Below, piece after piece: positions 1 through 5,669 of a stretch of DNA of 5,709 bases (within the stretch, counting starts at the first letter, position 1; every line of letters starts with the position of its first letter). Under the pieces are notes generated by a model. It was not told the DNA's origin. It was given only the letters and a program-made list of their open reading frames with translations, and did not search any database. The translations under genes and the position numbers were made by a program. Location of the stretch: contig JAOZRI010000149.1 in assembly GCA_029940235.1 (NCBI GenBank), forward strand, positions 297-6,005, read 5' to 3'. The stretch comes from Desulfobacula sp. (GTDB lineage: Bacteria > Desulfobacterota > Desulfobacteria > Desulfobacterales > Desulfobacteraceae).

Positions 1-2
1 AA

Positions 3-734
3 GGCATAAGTTTTGGAAATGTGAACGACAGCACCATTGACAGTTTCTTTGCCAGCGATAACCAAATCGGCGATATCGACATTAAGCAGAGCAATGGTAA
101 TACTATTAGTAACAGTACGATACGTTCGCTCAACACTTATGGTGTCAAGCTATATGATAGCTCAGAAAACAACACAATTAGTGATAGTTCTATCAGTAAT
201 CATAGTATTGGCATTCAGGTCGGCAGTTATGATGATAATACAAAAGCCAACTACACCATCATAAGAGACAATCGCATTTATGGGAATTATGATGGAATAG
301 ATTCTCAAGATTCGGATTATCTTACAATCGAAGGAAATAATATTTATTACAATCAATTTGGTATTTATCTGAGCCGCTCTGGTGGTAATACAATATCAGG
401 AAATATTATAGAGGCAAATCCATGGGAAGATAATGATGATGACAATGCAGGTATATATCTTTCGAATTCAAATGGCAGTGATATCTACAATAATAAATTT
501 GACAACTATCAAAATGTTGACTTTCATTCAGGTTACAACAACACTTGGAATATTGAAATACAATCAGGTGAAAATATTGTCGGCGGGCCCTATCTCGGCG
601 GTAATTACTGGGGGAATTACTTTGGATGGGGTGAGGGACCAAGCCCTGGATGTGCAGACACTGATCACGACTTTATCTGTGATGAACCCTATAATTTTGC
701 AGGAGGCGTTGACAATCTCCCTTTAAAAAGTTTT
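3..734 (+). other. NosD-like right-handed parallel beta-helix domain, N-terminally incomplete
   Basis: Rungs of about 22-27 residues repeat an NTIS-x-S-x-I / G-I-x-L pattern: rungs begin near residues 27 (NTISNSTI), 51 (NTISDSSI), 78 (YTIIRDNRIYGN), 101 (LTIEGNNIYYNQFGIYL), 123 (NTISGNII) and 153 (SDIYNNKF). This is the signature of NosD/pectate-lyase-like beta-helices. The region closes at residues 193-238 with GGNYWGNY, then ADTDHDFICDEPY, then GGVDNLPLKSF. That matches the usual NosD-family ending (GNYW..., D-x-D-x-D, ...D.PY..., ...DN.PL). The domain already begins before the window, so the number of rungs is unknown. NosD itself helps mature nitrous oxide reductase, but this fold is very common in surface proteins and nothing here indicates copper handling. 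A carbohydrate-binding or structural stalk role is more likely. Confidence 0.88.
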
Positions 735-3700
735 AGCCTTAGCAGCCCACTCGTCACAACAGGTTCAGCAATTTCCATCACACGGAACACGGCGAACCTG
801 AATGGTGTAATAAACCCCAGAGGAACAAGTACAACATACCTTTTTGAGTATGGCACAACAATTGGTTACGGTTCAACAATAAGCAACGGAAGTATTTTGT
901 CTGGATGGGATGATGTGGATGTGAATATCACAGTCGGCGGACTTGCTCCCAATACCCTTTACCACTATAGACTGGTTGCCACCAATGATGTTGGAACCAC
1001 ATATGGAGCAGACCAGACATTTGAAACCCTTCCCGGGCCGCCACCTACAGTTGAAACTGGTGCAGCCGGTTCCATAACCCAGGCAACAGCAGTACTGCTC
1101 GGCACGGTGAATCCCAACGGGAGCACCACTACATACTATTTTGAATATGGCGAAACTGAAAGTTATGGTACTAAGACATCCAGCATAGATGCAGGCTCTG
1201 GAGTGGACACTGTGGGTGCGGATTATATGATCACCGGACTGCAGCCCGACACAACCTACAATTTTCGAGTGGTGGCAACCAACAGTGGGGGTACAACCGA
1301 AGGTGGGAATACTACCTTTAAAACCGTTGCACTTTCCCCGGTTGTAGTTACAAACGAGGCTACTGATATTGAAAAAGAATCTGCCACATTAAATGGAACT
1401 GTAAATCCCAATGGTGGAAGCACTGATTACTGGTTTGTATATGGTTTAGATGCCAGTTATGGTTCTATATCCGGGGATCAAGATGCAGGTTCAGGAACAA
1501 GCCCTGTGCCTGCATTTATTACAGTGAACAATCTTCTTGTCGACACCACTTACCACTATAGATTGGTGGCAGTAAATGAAGGCGGAACCGCATATGGGGG
1601 AGATATGACATTTATAACAGCTTCCTGGCCTCCACCAGATGTTACCACGGAAGAGGCAACTAACATAAATCAGACAACGGCTGTGCTGAATGGTCTGGTA
1701 GATCCAAACGGAACCAGTACAACATACTTTTTTCAGTATGGCTTGACTGCCAGTTATGGTTCTGCAACAGGCATTGGAAACGCAGGGGATGGAGATGGAG
1801 ATAAGCAGATAGGAATGCCTGTTTCAGGACTTCAACCTGACACAATTTACCATTACCGAGTGGTGGCAACCAACGATGGCGGTACAATCGAAGGTGATAA
1901 TCAGACCTTTAAAACCGCAGCACCTCCCCCGGTTGTAAAGACAAACGAGGCCACTGATGTTGAAAAAATATCTGCCACATTAAACGGAACTATAAATCCC
2001 AATGGTGAAGGCACTGAATATTGGTTTGAATATGGATTAACACCCGGTTATGGCTCAGCAACCAGCCTTTCAAGCGCTGGTTCCGGAACCTCAGATATCT
2101 TGGTCAGTACAGGTATAGACCTTGAGCCCAATAAGAGTTATCACTACAGAGTTGCTGCTATGAGTAACGGCTTGACCACCTATGGTCAGGACATGACAAT
2201 TAAAAGTCTCTTTAATGATTTAGGACTTTACGGCGGACAGATCAATGATATTGCTGTTGATCCAGTTACACCCGGCAAAATATTTATCGCTACTTATATG
2301 GGCGACGGTCTTTTTGTCTCCCATAATGGAGGAGAGAGCTGGTCACCTGTTCTGACCGGGTCTGAGGGTAGCGAACTGGATGGCATTGCCACTTTCAGAA
2401 ATACAGATGTCCAGGACATTGAAATTGCCCCTGCCAATCACAACGTGATCTGGGTGGCACACGATGATTCTCTTGAATTCAGTATGGATGGCGGTCAAAC
2501 ATGGTCGCACATCAGCTATGATGTTATGCAGCGGAACTGTTCGAACTGCGGGGAAGAGGATGTTGATCCTAGATTTTTTAAGACAATTGCTATTCACCCT
2601 TACGATCCAATAACTGTATACGCAGGTACCACTGGCTCCAGACCAGAACAAAACCACACAGACGGGGCAATTTTTAAATCAATTGATGGTGGAGAGTCGT
2701 GGGAGAAACAGAATCAGGGGGGTGATCTGGATTACACAGTACAGGACCTAATTGTTGACCCGGAAAATCCTGATATTGTCTGGGCAATCACAGATTCATG
2801 TGGTGAAGCAGGCTATGATAGATACGGAAGCATCTACAGAAGTGCAGATGGAGGGGAGGCTATGACCAAGCTGCACTCCTTATCCTTAAACAGCCAAAAT
2901 CCTGATGGAAAAAATATGATGTTTGAAGCAGTAGCACATCCAAGTGATCAAAACATTATTTTTATTGCATCCTATAACGGTCTTATCAAATATACCTATA
3001 ATGCAGATGGGACTGATGACGTTGACATAATTGGACCGTCTGGAGCAGATAACGTGGTTGCTCTCGCAGTCTCCAAAGAAAATCCTGACCTTTTATGGAT
3101 TTCACATGGAAATGGAGAGATAAGCATGAGCGAAGATGGCGGTGGAAATTGGAATTTCTATGCAACCAATAAAAAAATTGCTATTCTTGCCTTTGATCCT
3201 TTTCATTCTGGCAAGAGGATAATGTATGCCGGTGATGAAAACGGTTTTTATGAAGTAATCAGAGATGATATAAATGATCTTGTTGAGGTAGTCCCCCAAA
3301 TTGAGGGTATCACTGCAATCTCTGTTAATGATATTGCTGTGGATCCAAGTGATCAAACACATGTGATATTTGCCACAAATGCTGGTGTGTATGAAAAATG
3401 GGGAGACGATGACTGGATACAAACATCAGAACTGCCCGGCACAACAGCATTTTGTGTGGCGTTTGATCCATCTGACACAACAGGAGCAACATATTATGCC
3501 GGAATCAAAGGAAATCTTGCTAAAACCTCAGACAGTGGATCAAGTTGGATTGAAAAGAGTATATCTGAAAATAATTTTGTCAGTGATATTGCTGTTGACA
3601 CTAATGGAGCTATTGTTTTTGCAGCCTCCAGTGGTATGAACGGCGGAGGCGGTGCAATCTATAAAAGCCAGGACTCCGGAGCAAGTTTAATTCAGGCTTA

Positions 3701-5633
3701 TTCCAACACTGATTTTGGCTTTAACACGGTTGTGATTGATCCCAATGATCCCAGCAGGATCTACGCCGGAGGTGGTAATGCCACAGGCCTAAAGGTTCTG
3801 GGGAATTTATATCAAAGTGATAACACCGGGGATACCTGGAGTATCACAGGTCTTACTGATGTCATTGTCAATACTCTGCTCATAGATCCGGATGATTCTT
3901 CTGTTATTTATGCAGGATGCGGCTATAAGAATGGAACAGACATCCCGCTATTCAAAACAGGTGATTATGGAGCAAACTGGGTGAGAGCATATCAAGGGAT
4001 TCCTGGAGAACCCAATTATTATGCTATCCTGGGAGAAAATGGAAATAATATTTCCCTGCTTGGGCAGCAGGATATGACACTGGTACTAAATTCAACAGAC
4101 ATGTCTATTTTTCATTTTGACGGTAATACCTGGGAAACAATACGCAAATATGTCAAATATAAATCAAACGATATGTTCAGTTTTTCAGAGAAAATTTACA
4201 TTGTTGGGAATTCCGGTTCTATTTACAGCGACAATAATATATTTGATTTTTTACTGCTAATGACCAATCCTCAAGCAGAGAAGGAGGATCTTAACTCAGT
4301 GTGGGGGAGTGAAACCGGAGGTCTCTATGCTGTGGGAAATCGCGGAACCATACTCAAATATAGTGGCGTTGAGTGGGAAATAATCACCAGCGGATGTTCA
4401 ACTGATCTTTTCGGAATCTGGGGCTCTGCGATTGAAAATGATGTATATGCAGTGGGATCTCTTGGCAAGATACTTCATCTGGAAAACGGTGAGTGGACAA
4501 ATATGCCAAATGGTGTAAAAAAACGTCTCGAAGATGTATGGGGCACAAATGACGGGGCCAATATTTATGCTGTAGGTAACTCATGGTGGGATGAAGAGGC
4601 CGGCTCTTTCCGATTTACTATCATCCATTATGATAAAACTGCTGGTTACTGGTCTAAAATGGAGACACCTGTTACCAGGTGCAAAAAACTCAGAGCTATC
4701 TGGGGAAGCTCAAATACAGATATCTATGCTGTGGGTGACAACGGGGTAATTCTGCACTATGATGGTTCATCCTGGTCTCAAATTGAAATACCCGGTGATC
4801 TTGAAATGCGCCTTTATGATGTATGGGGGAGTTCTTTGGATAATGTTTACGCAGTTGGCCAGTATGGAACTATTATTCATTATAATGGTATTGAATGGTC
4901 AATTAACCCCCCTGCAGAAGGTATAAACTATGGTGCCAATTCTGTCATAGACCTAAAATTCAAGATCAGCAATACAGGCACACAGGATGATCCACAGGTA
5001 GAACGCAGTGTCTATGCTGCCACGCGGCAACAGGGGTTGTTTGCATCCCCGAATCAGGGTGAGAACTGGCTGAGAATAGCTCTTCCTGACAATCCTGTAC
5101 GTAGTTTTGCAACCGGCAATGGCTTAAATTTTCAAATTATACTTGGTTCTTATGCAAGCCTTGAGGGGAGCACAGGAATGCCGTGGATGTACGGCCATGC
5201 CTATGACATGGCAAATGGTAGTGACTTTCCTGTTGGTGACGTAAAAATTACCACTGCATCAGGAGGAAAAACTTTCAGTCATCCCGATACCGGTATATAC
5301 TCACTGTGGCTTCAGCCCGGGGATTACACAGTATCTACACTGTTGGCAGGATATATACCAGAATCTACAGCTACAAATGAAGTTCATTTAAGTGGAGACA
5401 ATGCAACCCGGGTGGATATGGCAATGGAAAGAATGGTAATATGCCTGTGTGATATGAATATTGATGGGACAGTTGATAATCATGATCTATCGTTTTTTGC
5501 AGGAATATTTGGAACTGTAAAGGGCGATGGTAATTACAATGCTGCAATGGATGTTGATGATAATGATGTTATTGATGGAAATGATCTGAATATAATTTCA
5601 CAAGAGCTTGGTCGAAGTGATTGTCCTTTCTAA
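3..5633 (+). CDS. Giant secreted multidomain repeat protein (beta-helix, Fn3-like, Asp-box and WGSS propellers, dockerin-like C-terminus), 5' partial
   Basis: The frame is open from the left edge to a TAA at 5631-5633. A GTG at 21 could be called as the start, but the six codons before it (GISFGN) continue the beta-helix pattern and there is no convincing Shine-Dalgarno, so the true start and any signal peptide lie upstream. Residue numbers count from that GTG (1,870 residues). Domain order: NosD-like beta-helix (to 238), five Fn3-like repeats (243-730), Asp-box propeller blades (740-1324), WGSS-type propeller (1332-1630), a final Asp-box blade (1642-1713), carboxypeptidase-regulatory-like domain (1724-1803), dockerin-like calcium module (1808-1870). 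All are typical of exported proteins. I see no internal membrane segment, no LPXTG or PEP-CTERM type sorting tail and no catalytic motif. A binding, adhesion or scaffold role on the cell surface or in the matrix is inferred; the ligand is unknown. No frameshift or internal stop interrupts it. Confidence 0.96.
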   Translation, partial: GISFGNVNDSTIDSFFASDNQIGDIDIKQSNGNTISNSTIRSLNTYGVKLYDSSENNTISDSSISNHSIGIQVGSYDDNTKANYTIIRDNRIYGNYDGIDSQDSDYLTIEGNNIYYNQFGIYLSRSGGNTISGNIIEANPWEDNDDDNAGIYLSNSNGSDIYNNKFDNYQNVDFHSGYNNTWNIEIQSGENIVGGPYLGGNYWGNYFGWGEGPSPGCADTDHDFICDEPYNFAGGVDNLPLKSFSLSSPLVTTGSAISITRNTANLNGVINPRGTSTTYLFEYGTTIGYGSTISNGSILSGWDDVDVNITVGGLAPNTLYHYRLVATNDVGTTYGADQTFETLPGPPPTVETGAAGSITQATAVLLGTVNPNGSTTTYYFEYGETESYGTKTSSIDAGSGVDTVGADYMITGLQPDTTYNFRVVATNSGGTTEGGNTTFKTVALSPVVVTNEATDIEKESATLNGTVNPNGGSTDYWFVYGLDASYGSISGDQDAGSGTSPVPAFITVNNLLVDTTYHYRLVAVNEGGTAYGGDMTFITASWPPPDVTTEEATNINQTTAVLNGLVDPNGTSTTYFFQYGLTASYGSATGIGNAGDGDGDKQIGMPVSGLQPDTIYHYRVVATNDGGTIEGDNQTFKTAAPPPVVKTNEATDVEKISATLNGTINPNGEGTEYWFEYGLTPGYGSATSLSSAGSGTSDILVSTGIDLEPNKSYHYRVAAMSNGLTTYGQDMTIKSLFNDLGLYGGQINDIAVDPVTPGKIFIATYMGDGLFVSHNGGESWSPVLTGSEGSELDGIATFRNTDVQDIEIAPANHNVIWVAHDDSLEFSMDGGQTWSHISYDVMQRNCSNCGEEDVDPRFFKTIAIHPYDPITVYAGTTGSRPEQNHTDGAIFKSIDGGESWEKQNQGGDLDYTVQDLIVDPENPDIVWAITDSCGEAGYDRYGSIYRSADGGEAMTKLHSLSLNSQNPDGKNMMFEAVAHPSDQNIIFIASYNGLIKYTYNADGTDDVDIIGPSGADNVVALAVSKENPDLLWISHGNGEISMSEDGGGNWNFYATNKKIAILAFDPFHSGKRIMYAGDENGFYEVIRDDINDLVEVVPQIEGITAISVNDIAVDPSDQTHVIFATNAGVYEKWGDDDWIQTSELPGTTAFCVAFDPSDTTGATYYAGIKGNLAKTSDSGSSWIEKSISENNFVSDIAVDTNGAIVFAASSGMNGGGGAIYKSQDSGASLIQAYSNTDFGFNTVVIDPNDPSRIYAGGGNATGLKVLGNLYQSDNTGDTWSITGLTDVIVNTLLIDPDDSSVIYAGCGYKNGTDIPLFKTGDYGANWVRAYQGIPGEPNYYAILGENGNNISLLGQQDMTLVLNSTDMSIFHFDGNTWETIRKYVKYKSNDMFSFSEKIYIVGNSGSIYSDNNIFDFLLLMTNPQAEKEDLNSVWGSETGGLYAVGNRGTILKYSGVEWEIITSGCSTDLFGIWGSAIENDVYAVGSLGKILHLENGEWTNMPNGVKKRLEDVWGTNDGANIYAVGNSWWDEEAGSFRFTIIHYDKTAGYWSKMETPVTRCKKLRAIWGSSNTDIYAVGDNGVILHYDGSSWSQIEIPGDLEMRLYDVWGSSLDNVYAVGQYGTIIHYNGIEWSINPPAEGINYGANSVIDLKFKISNTGTQDDPQVERSVYAATRQQGLFASPNQGENWLRIALPDNPVRSFATGNGLNFQIILGSYASLEGSTGMPWMYGHAYDMANGSDFPVGDVKITTASGGKTFSHPDTGIYSLWLQPGDYTVSTLLAGYIPESTATNEVHLSGDNATRVDMAMERMVICLCDMNIDGTVDNHDLSFFAGIFGTVKGDGNYNAAMDVDDNDVIDGNDLNIISQELGRSDCPF
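1266..1445 (+). repeat. Internal duplication, high-identity segment, copy A
   Basis: This 180-base stretch covers the end of Fn3-like unit 2 and the start of unit 3 (residues 416-475). It aligns without gaps to 1857-2036. My hand count gives 152 identical bases of 180 (about 84%). Shared blocks include CGAGTGGTGGCAACCAAC at its left end. Outside this segment the pairing continues at the same 591-base offset but at clearly lower identity. Confidence 0.85.
1857..2036 (+). repeat. Internal duplication, high-identity segment, copy B
   Basis: This is the partner of 1266-1445, lying exactly 591 bases (197 codons) downstream and covering the end of unit 4 and the start of unit 5 (residues 613-672). 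The offset is a whole number of codons, as needed for an in-frame tandem duplication or a later gene-conversion patch. Confidence 0.85.
2238..3293 (+). other. Asp-box (BNR/Vps10-like) beta-propeller, blades 1-7
   Basis: Blades start with a hydrophobic strand and a D-P turn (INDIAVDP at 741), then a vY/W-A-T type strand, then an Asp-box. The visible Asp-boxes are SHNGGESW (767-774), SMDGGQTW (821-828), SIDGGESW (887-894), SADGGEAM (941-948, the Trp replaced by Met) and SEDGGGNW (1037-1044). Blades near 968-1004 and 1053-1091 keep the outer strands but have no recognisable Asp-box. Counting strand patterns gives about seven blades, enough for one closed propeller, but this division is my inference. 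The family includes sortilin/Vps10 domains, Ycf48-like proteins, sialidases and GH74 xyloglucanases. The sialidase FRIP motif and a recognisable GH74 start are absent, so I call it a non-catalytic binding propeller. A CxxC lies between blades 2 and 3 (C840, C843). Confidence 0.85.
3324..3992 (+). other. Asp-box beta-propeller, blades 8-12 (second propeller, first part)
   Basis: This region begins with VNDIAVDPSD (1102), which closely matches the opening of blade 1 (INDIAVDP, 741), suggesting a second propeller unit starts here. Asp-boxes are TSDSGSSW (1169-1176), SQDSGASL (1216-1223, Trp replaced by Leu), SDNTGDTW (1266-1273) and TGDYGANW (1313-1320). The first blade (1102-1136) has only a degenerate box around KWGDDDW. 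Five blades are visible, too few for the usual seven-bladed ring. The missing blades are probably those found after the inserted WGSS domain (1642-1713). No enzyme motif was recognised. Confidence 0.8.
4014..4910 (+). other. WGSS/VYAVG-repeat beta-propeller, about seven blades
   Basis: Five clear repeats follow the plan L-x-x-(V/I)-W-G-(S/T)-x(3,4)-(V/I/L)-Y-A-V-G-x-x-G-x-I-(L/I)-(H/K)-Y-x-G-x-x-W: residues 1424-1456, 1463-1496, 1503-1548, 1557-1590 and 1598-1630. The WGS/WGT triplets are at 1428, 1467, 1507, 1561 and 1602. Two more diverged units precede them: one ending FHFDGNTW (1364-1371) and one with KIYIVGNSGSIYSDN (1391-1405). The third clear unit carries an extra loop of about 12 residues (SWWDEEAGSFRF, 1521-1532). 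Proteins with these repeats are abundant in bacterial exoproteomes and are predicted propellers of unknown ligand. Seven blades would make a self-contained closed ring, which fits an independently folding insert. Confidence 0.84.
4944..5159 (+). other. Late Asp-box blade(s) after the WGSS propeller
   Basis: Residues 1642-1687 restore the Asp-box blade pattern: a VIDLKFKIS strand, RSVYAAT, QGLFASPNQGENW with the Asp-box at 1676-1683, then LRIALP. A further strand pair follows (VRSFATGNGLNFQIILGSY, 1693-1711), which resembles the start of one more blade or the closing strand of a ring. Together with blades 8-12 this gives about seven blades, so I read it as the end of the second Asp-box propeller. 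It could instead be an isolated degenerate blade. Confidence 0.72.
5190..5429 (+). other. Carboxypeptidase-regulatory-like (transthyretin-type) beta-sandwich domain
   Basis: Residues 1724-1803 fit the usual plan: YGHAYDMANGSDFPVGDVKI (compare G-x-V-x-D-...-P-x-x-G-A-x-V), then SGGKTFSHPDTGIYSLWL (compare T-x-T-d-x-x-G-x-Y-x-L), then PGDYTVSTLLAGYIPES (compare P-G-x-Y-T-V-...-G-Y), ending in a V-x-L...G...VDMAME strand. Such domains in exoproteins are small stabilising or adhesion modules. No catalytic function is expected. Confidence 0.82.
5442..5630 (+). other. C-terminal dockerin-like module with two calcium loops and flanking cysteines
   Basis: Two EF-hand-type loops are visible. Loop 1 places D1811, N1813, D1815, T1817, D1819 and D1822 at positions 1, 3, 5, 7, 9 and 12. 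Loop 2 places D1844, D1846, N1848, V1850, D1852 and D1855 in the same register. Each loop is followed by a short hydrophobic helix (HDLSFFAGIFG; NDLNIISQELG). This duplicated arrangement is that of type I dockerins. C1808 and C1810 precede loop 1 and C1868 sits just before the end (GRSDCPF), so a disulphide clamp is plausible. Dockerin-like tails in non-cellulolytic bacteria and archaea are common; their partners are mostly unknown. No cohesin is visible here. Confidence 0.85.
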
Positions 5634-5639
5634 CAAGCA

Positions 5640-5656
5640 GGAAAGTATCACTTTCC
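5640..5656 (+). other. Short perfect inverted repeat in the intergenic gap
   Basis: GGAAAG (5640-5645) and CTTTCC (5651-5656) are perfect reverse complements around a 5-base loop, TATCA. The hairpin begins 7 bases after the stop codon. It is not followed by a T tract and has only 6 pairs, so it is not a convincing intrinsic terminator. It could be an mRNA-stability or translation-control element, or chance. Confidence 0.5.
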
Positions 5657-5660
5657 GAAA

Positions 5661-5666
5661 AGAGGA
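5661..5666 (+). promoter_or_regulatory. Ribosome binding site for the downstream gene
   Basis: AGAGGA lies just before ATG 5670. Its GAGG core is 4 bases from the start codon, slightly short but workable. It supports ATG 5670 over the in-frame ATG at 5691, whose upstream region lacks a purine-rich site. Confidence 0.65.
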
Positions 5667-5669
5667 AAA

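Larger units (their letters stand above)
747..2210 (+). repeat. Five tandem Fn3-like repeats of the NPNG-TTY.FEYG type
   Basis: Five units of about 92-95 residues occupy 243-337, 342-436, 440-534, 539-633 and 637-730 (DNA 747-1031, 1044-1328, 1338-1622, 1635-1919, 1929-2210). Each follows the same plan: a V-x-T-x-x-A-T start, a (T/S)A-x-LNG-x-(V/I)(N/D)P-x-G strand, T-x-Y-x-F-x-YG, a YGS/YGT turn, L-x-P-(D/N)-T-x-YHYR-(V/L)-VA-x-N, and a closing YG..-x-TF-x-T. Short proline-rich linkers (GPPP, SWPPPD, APPP) join several of the units. This is the immunoglobulin-like fibronectin type III style widespread in bacterial exoproteins, where it acts as a spacer or a weak carbohydrate/protein binder. 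Unit 1 is the most diverged. Units 2-3 and 4-5 are related as pairs. The array probably holds the beta-helix away from the propellers. Confidence 0.88.

Noticed and set aside
3..734. Copper-handling NosD of nitrous oxide reductase maturation
   Set aside because: Only the beta-helix fold signature matches. The rest of the protein and the visible neighbourhood give no nos context.
3171..3177. A7 run, with another at 4517-4523, as phase-variation or frameshift sites
   Set aside because: Both simply encode Lys-Lys in the conserved frame, are short, and the domain pattern continues in the same frame on both sides.
37..3639. Plus-strand alternative frames at 37-264, 433-726 and 3370-3639
   Set aside because: They overlap the large frame fully, and their products are shifted readings of its repeats with no domain of their own.
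162..4584. Open frames of 64-106 codons on the minus strand (162-356, 406-642, 1660-1887, 2343-2657, 3102-3422, 4384-4584)
   Set aside because: All lie inside the large gene, encode low-quality histidine/cysteine-rich sequence without recognisable domains, and are expected shadows of a long frame.
2238..5159. Sialidase or GH74 xyloglucanase assignment for the propellers
   Set aside because: Asp-boxes alone do not define an enzyme. I find no FRIP-type arginine motif of sialidases and no recognisable GH74 opening or catalytic aspartate context.
5442..5630. Cellulosome component
   Set aside because: The dockerin-like tail alone is insufficient. There is no glycoside hydrolase, carbohydrate esterase or cohesin in view.
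5640..5656. Rho-independent terminator after the large gene
   Set aside because: The stem has 6 pairs, half of them A-T, and is followed by GAAAAGAGG rather than a T tract.
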